Shown here in pieces: positions 60,534 through 64,000 of a DNA stretch of 64,000 nucleotides. How positions within the stretch are numbered: the first letter of the stretch is position 1; each line of letters begins with the position of its first letter. The notes under the pieces are model-generated. The model saw only the letters and a program-made list of their open reading frames with translations. It was not told the origin of the DNA and did no database searches. Origin of the DNA: Turritopsis dohrnii (Eukaryota; Cnidaria; Hydrozoa; Anthoathecata; Oceaniidae); NCBI GenBank assembly GCA_027922465.2, contig BQMF02000036.1:1178001-1242000 (forward strand), in the 5' to 3' direction. Made by a program: the position numbers and the translations under genes.

Positions 60534-63017
60534 TCACAAAAATAGCCAAGAAACTTTCTTTTCCAATGGACACGCGATTTGTTTACATGTGAAGCATTTC
60601 TTGTTACAAATTGGTTTGACTAGCATTTTGTTCATTCGAGTTGTGTATTTGTTCTTGGCTTTAGGTGTATAGAGGTCATAGAAGACAGGTGGAGAGATTT
60701 TCATTTTACACTTAAACAGAAATGTTAGGGTTTGAAAAATATTTATCTCATAAAGCGTTAATATGGCACTCTCTTCAAAGAGAGGTTTAGTATGCGCATT
60801 GCGATCTTTGTTGTTTATAACTCTTATGGCATGTTTCTGACGACGAGCAAGAGAAATTAACTTACTTTTTTGTGTACTAGCCCATATTATGTTGGCATAG
60901 TTCAAATAACTATGTACAAAAGCATAGTAAAGTTGTTTTGGTAGATGTTTGTTCAAAATATGTTTTGCTTTATATAATACTCCAATCCCCTTTGATACTT
61001 TAGAGTTGATATATTGAATGTGGTCTGACCAATTTAAATTTTCATTAATTAACACACCAAGAAATTTTGTGACCGTGTCTCTTTTTAATTCAGTATCACC
61101 TATTGATAGTTTGGGAAGTTCATTTGGAATAAGAGATTTTCTTCTATATGAATGGAATAGTGAAAATTTAGTTTTCTTAACATTTAACGACAGTTTGTTT
61201 GCCTGAAACCATATGGTCACTTTTTGTAATTCTTCATTCATGTCACTGAAGAGTTTTTTTATGTCATGGTTTGATAGAAATAAGTTTGTATCATCTGCAA
61301 ACATTACTGGTTTAAGTTTTGATGAACAGTTCACAAAATCGTTCACATAGATTAAAAAAAGTAGAGGACCTAGTATTGAGCCTTGTGGTACCCCGCACGT
61401 TATATTCAGTGGTCTGGAAAGACCTTTGCTTCCAAAACTCACATGTTGCCTTCGGTTAGTTAAATAATTTTCAAGAATATTGTATGTGTTACTCCTAATG
61501 CCATAGTGCTTGAGTTTTCGAAGTAAAATCTTGTGATCAACAGTGTCGAATGCTTTTGATAAATCAATAAATATCCCGAGCGTAAATTTACCATCATTGA
61601 AAGATTCAGTGATGTCGTTGACTAGCTGAAGAATCGCATGTTCTGTGGATACGTTTTTTTGAAATCCAAATTGTTTGGGGAAAATTAATTTCTTTGAAAT
61701 CAAGTGATTATAGATTCGATTATATAATATTCTTTCTAGAATCTTTGAAAACACTGGAAGTACAGATATTGGTCTATAATTACCCATAATTGAGGGGTCA
61801 CCTGCTTTAAATACTGGTGTGACTTTTGCAACTTTAAGTTGATCTGGAAAAATTCCTTCGTTAAAACATTTTTTAAATATCTTATACAAGGGTATTTTGA
61901 TTTCATCGTAAACGTCTAGGACTACATTACTTGTTATATCATCAATTCCAGCTGCTTTATTTCTAATTAAGTTATTAAATGCGACTTCAAACTCGTGAAA
62001 TGTAATTTCTTCATCGTCAATTATTAAGTCGTTCTTGTTCAGGTATTCTTCGAAATTAGTGTTTGTTTTTGGAATTTTCTCTGCTAAAATTGAACCTATA
62101 TTGGCATAGAAAGTATTAAATTCTTCAGCTTTTGACGTTTCGTCATACAACATTCCTCTGTCAGTTTTGAGCATTTTTGGTAGTGCTTTTGGAGTAGTTT
62201 TACATTTTCCGGTTATTTCTTTCATTATTTGCCAGGTCATTTTGGAGTCATTTTTGTACTTTTCAATTTTTGATCTATAATAGATACTTTTTGCTTTCTT
62301 TTTAATTTTTTCAAAGAGATTTTTATAGGATTTGTATTCACTTTCTGAAGATACTGTTTTACTTTTAAGATATTTTACATATAATTTTTGCTTTGTCTAA
62401 AGATTTTTTTATACCATTCGTAATCCAGGGCGATTTTAAATCCTTCTGTTTATAAGAAATCTCTTTAAGGGGAAAATACTTATTATAAAGTTCAGTAAAT
62501 ATCTTTAAAAAGCTTTCATATGTTTCATCACTATTATGAGATTGCTCAAGAAAGTCAGAGGCGTAGTTAAGGTCAGTCAAAAAAAGTGGAGGAGTTCGAC
62601 ATTACGATATTTCTTTTCAGTCTTAAGCGGCGATTAGGTTACTTGCACGCTTTCCTTTTCTACCCTAAATGACTTAACTCTCCTCCACAAATTTTGACTG
62701 ACCTCTGGCTACGCCTCTGAAAGTTCCAGTCCATTTTCTGCAAGTTAGCCTTGAATTGGATTTTCGAAGATGCATTAAAAATACGTTTTCTGATTATGAG
62801 TTTTTCTTTCGATCGAGTATGTTTATTAAGAGAAACAAATATTGGGAAATGGTCTGAGACATCTGATTTTATTATGCCTGTGGTAAGAGGATGTTCATAA
62901 AAACGGTTGGTTAAGATATTATCAATAAGTGTTGCAGTTGTACTTGTTACTCTCGTAGGTTTATTAATTAAAGGTACTACGCTGTGAGCAAAGGCATTGT
63001 TATAAAATTCTGTGACA
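60534..63017 (-). mobile_element. Non-LTR retrotransposon: endonuclease C-terminus + reverse transcriptase
   Basis: The RT frame (62240-60534, 568 codons) contains the conserved blocks NKAAGIDDI, GNYRPISVLPVFSKILE, IDLSKAFDTVDHKILL, GVPQGSILGPLLFLIYVND and the catalytic MFADDTNLF, then KFLGVLINENLNW. Upstream, 62580-62400 gives the linker (YESFLKIFTELYNKYFPLKE), out of frame with the RT by 1 nt near 62395. 63017-62720 gives the end of an APE-type endonuclease (..PTRVT..., SDVSDHFPIFVSL). The N-terminal endonuclease is missing, and a 164 bp MITE splits the linker. This is the jockey/CR1-like kind of LINE; clade not resolved. Inactive by truncation and frameshift. Confidence 0.9.
62556..62719. 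mobile_element. hAT-like MITE inserted in the LINE
   Basis: The ends CAGAGGCGTAG and CTACGCCTCTG are inverted; inside them GGTCAGTCAAAA / TTTTGACTGACC and GTGGAGGAG / CTCCTCCAC continue the inverted repeat. The element is flanked by direct repeats AAAGT (62551-62555 and 62720-62724). Removing it leaves the LINE endonuclease-RT linker uninterrupted, so it inserted after the LINE. Confidence 0.85.
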
Positions 63018-63130
63018 GTTCATCTAAAACGACTCGACGACTTGAATGTCGACTTATTGTGAACCGCGTTAACTTCTAAAACGATTCGACGACTTGACAA
63101 ACGAGATTTTGGCGCCGAATTAACTTCATA
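63016..63130 (-). repeat. CGTTTTAGA-rich repeat, right arm of an inverted pair
   Basis: The reverse complement matches 58652-58815: GTTTATGAAGTTAATTCGGC, GCCAAAATCTCGTTTGTCAA, GTTAACGCGGTTCACAATAA. Confidence 0.85.
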
Positions 63131-63259
63131 AACGAGACTCACGAAGATTAATTAGGTCAGAAAAAAAAAGCAAACAGACAAGCTAAGTATATCGACAAAA
63201 GCTTAATTAAGACCATAATGACCCGTGGAAAACGGGTCCGTTTATCATCAGTTCTGAGC

Positions 63260-63940
63260 TCAAATTGCCACAAAAGAAACACCGAACTGTTCCTTAAGTA
63301 GCGTTTTGAACTCAGCAGGAGACTCCTCTTTTCTCAAATAGAGTGGCAGTTCATTATAAATCCTAAGCGCCAGTAAAGTAAAAAGATTTACGTGCATATT
63401 CTGTTCTCACACGTGGGAGACGCAGTACAAAATTATTTCTTCGAGTGACAGTTCGATGCTGAACTATCGAGAAATAATCATTAAAGTTCTCACAGATGTC
63501 ACCATTCAGACATTTACGCACCCTTTTACGCCCCTTGTTTGGTTTGAACTCTCAAATTGAGACTCGATGGATAATAATGGCGTCGACTTGTGCTCTTCTC
63601 ACCGATTACTTTGATAGCGCGCGGCTGCTATGAAGTGATTTCAGCTGATGGAGACGCGGTTTGGTCAAGTCAAGAAATAGGACTCCCCACAGTAGTAGGT
63701 GTCAGGAACGGCTGGATCATCAACTGATACAGCAGCTTGGATGATGCAGCATCTAGGTACCATCCCCAGTTTACCTAACAGCCTCAGTCGTGTCCACTGC
63801 ATTTGCGATAACTCTTCTCAAAGTGTGAGTTCAGGTTTAGGGAACTGTCAATCTCGATCCCTAGGTATTTGTAGCTAGCGCATAATGAAATATGCCTTAT
63901 ATTGTCCTGTCGGTCTTTATTTAGGAATTCTCAACTCAAG
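63260..63940 (-). pseudogene. Decayed LINE ORF2 C-terminal fragment
   Basis: On the minus strand, pieces in changing frames read YKYLGIEIDSSLNLNSHFEK (near 63880-63820) and end with YNELPLYLRKEESPAEFKTL..EQFGVSF before a TGA at 63262-63260. This is the C-terminal part of a non-LTR ORF2 distinct from the 60.5-63.0 kb element. Several frameshifts and stops make it a relic. It may continue past the window's right edge. Confidence 0.7.
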
Positions 63941-64000
63941 CATAATTAGCATAATTAATTAATTAGTTGAAAAAACTGATTGCAGATAATAAGTGGAGCC

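Noticed and set aside
1..64000. CRISPR arrays, bacterial operons, rRNA genes, or an integrated virus
   Set aside because: None seen; the genes have spliceosomal introns and the repeats are eukaryotic transposons.

Overview
The window is nuclear DNA of an animal. The genes are split by GT-AG introns of about 75 bp to 2.3 kb, and the five conserved genes are typical of metazoans: SRP9, TAF6, a USP53/54-type deubiquitinase, SINHCAF (FAM60A) and NUP42. The DNA is AT-rich and crowded with short inverted-repeat elements (MITEs), a tRNA-derived SINE, a piggyBac fragment and non-LTR retrotransposon pieces. Hairpin repeats ending in AACCTCG..CAGGG and repeats of the 'TAAACGCCCC' kind remind me of cnidarian genomes. 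A cnidarian or another early-branching animal is my best guess, but species and phylum are not proven by the sequence.

Layout. 1-9368: three copies, the third truncated, of a ~3.96 kb tandem repeat. Each full unit carries a two-exon small membrane-protein gene (exons 3207-3460 + 3792-3873, and 7169-7422 + 7754-7835). 9369-11346: AT-rich spacer. 11347-18029 (minus): an eight-exon gene, built here by matching splice phases, for a ~1340-residue multidomain protein. Its order is an N-terminal helical region, a death domain, an OTU-like domain with serine at the nucleophile position, an Ig/FN3-like beta domain, a possible nuclease-fold (NERD-like) segment, and an SF1-helicase-like NTPase with Walker A, Walker B and a second RecA-like half. 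The NTPase part has a 1-nt frameshift and an in-frame TAA. This is the most interesting locus. 18737-19129: a MITE. 21101-23291 (minus): SRP9, head-to-head with TAF6 (23617-25433, plus) across 325 bp.

25434-30210: a gene-free stretch holding at least seven copies of one ~120 bp MITE family plus pogo/Tigger-like termini. 30211-39963 (minus): a 15-exon USP53/54 homologue with all splice phases consistent. Its Cys and His catalytic residues are present, and it ends in a four-cysteine C-terminal motif. 39964-45719: intergenic, with several MITEs and a 32-nt G run. 45720-46487: single-exon SINHCAF followed by ~4 kb of non-coding DNA. 50566-56486: eight-exon NUP42 with a CCCH finger, GLFG/GLFS repeats and the conserved C-terminal Gle1-binding-type motif. 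Four MITE copies of the same family lie in its introns.

56487-64000: a repeat graveyard. It holds a tRNA-derived SINE, the 5' end of a piggyBac element with the transposase N-terminus, inverted CGTTTTAGA-rich repeats 4 kb apart enclosing non-LTR retrotransposon sequence (itself split by a hAT-like MITE), and a second decayed LINE at the right edge.

The conserved genes are unrelated housekeeping or regulatory genes: signal recognition particle, TFIID/SAGA, Sin3-HDAC, nuclear pore mRNA export and ubiquitin signalling. No operon-like logic links them. The death-domain/NTPase gene looks like a lineage-specific innate-immunity or cell-death type protein.
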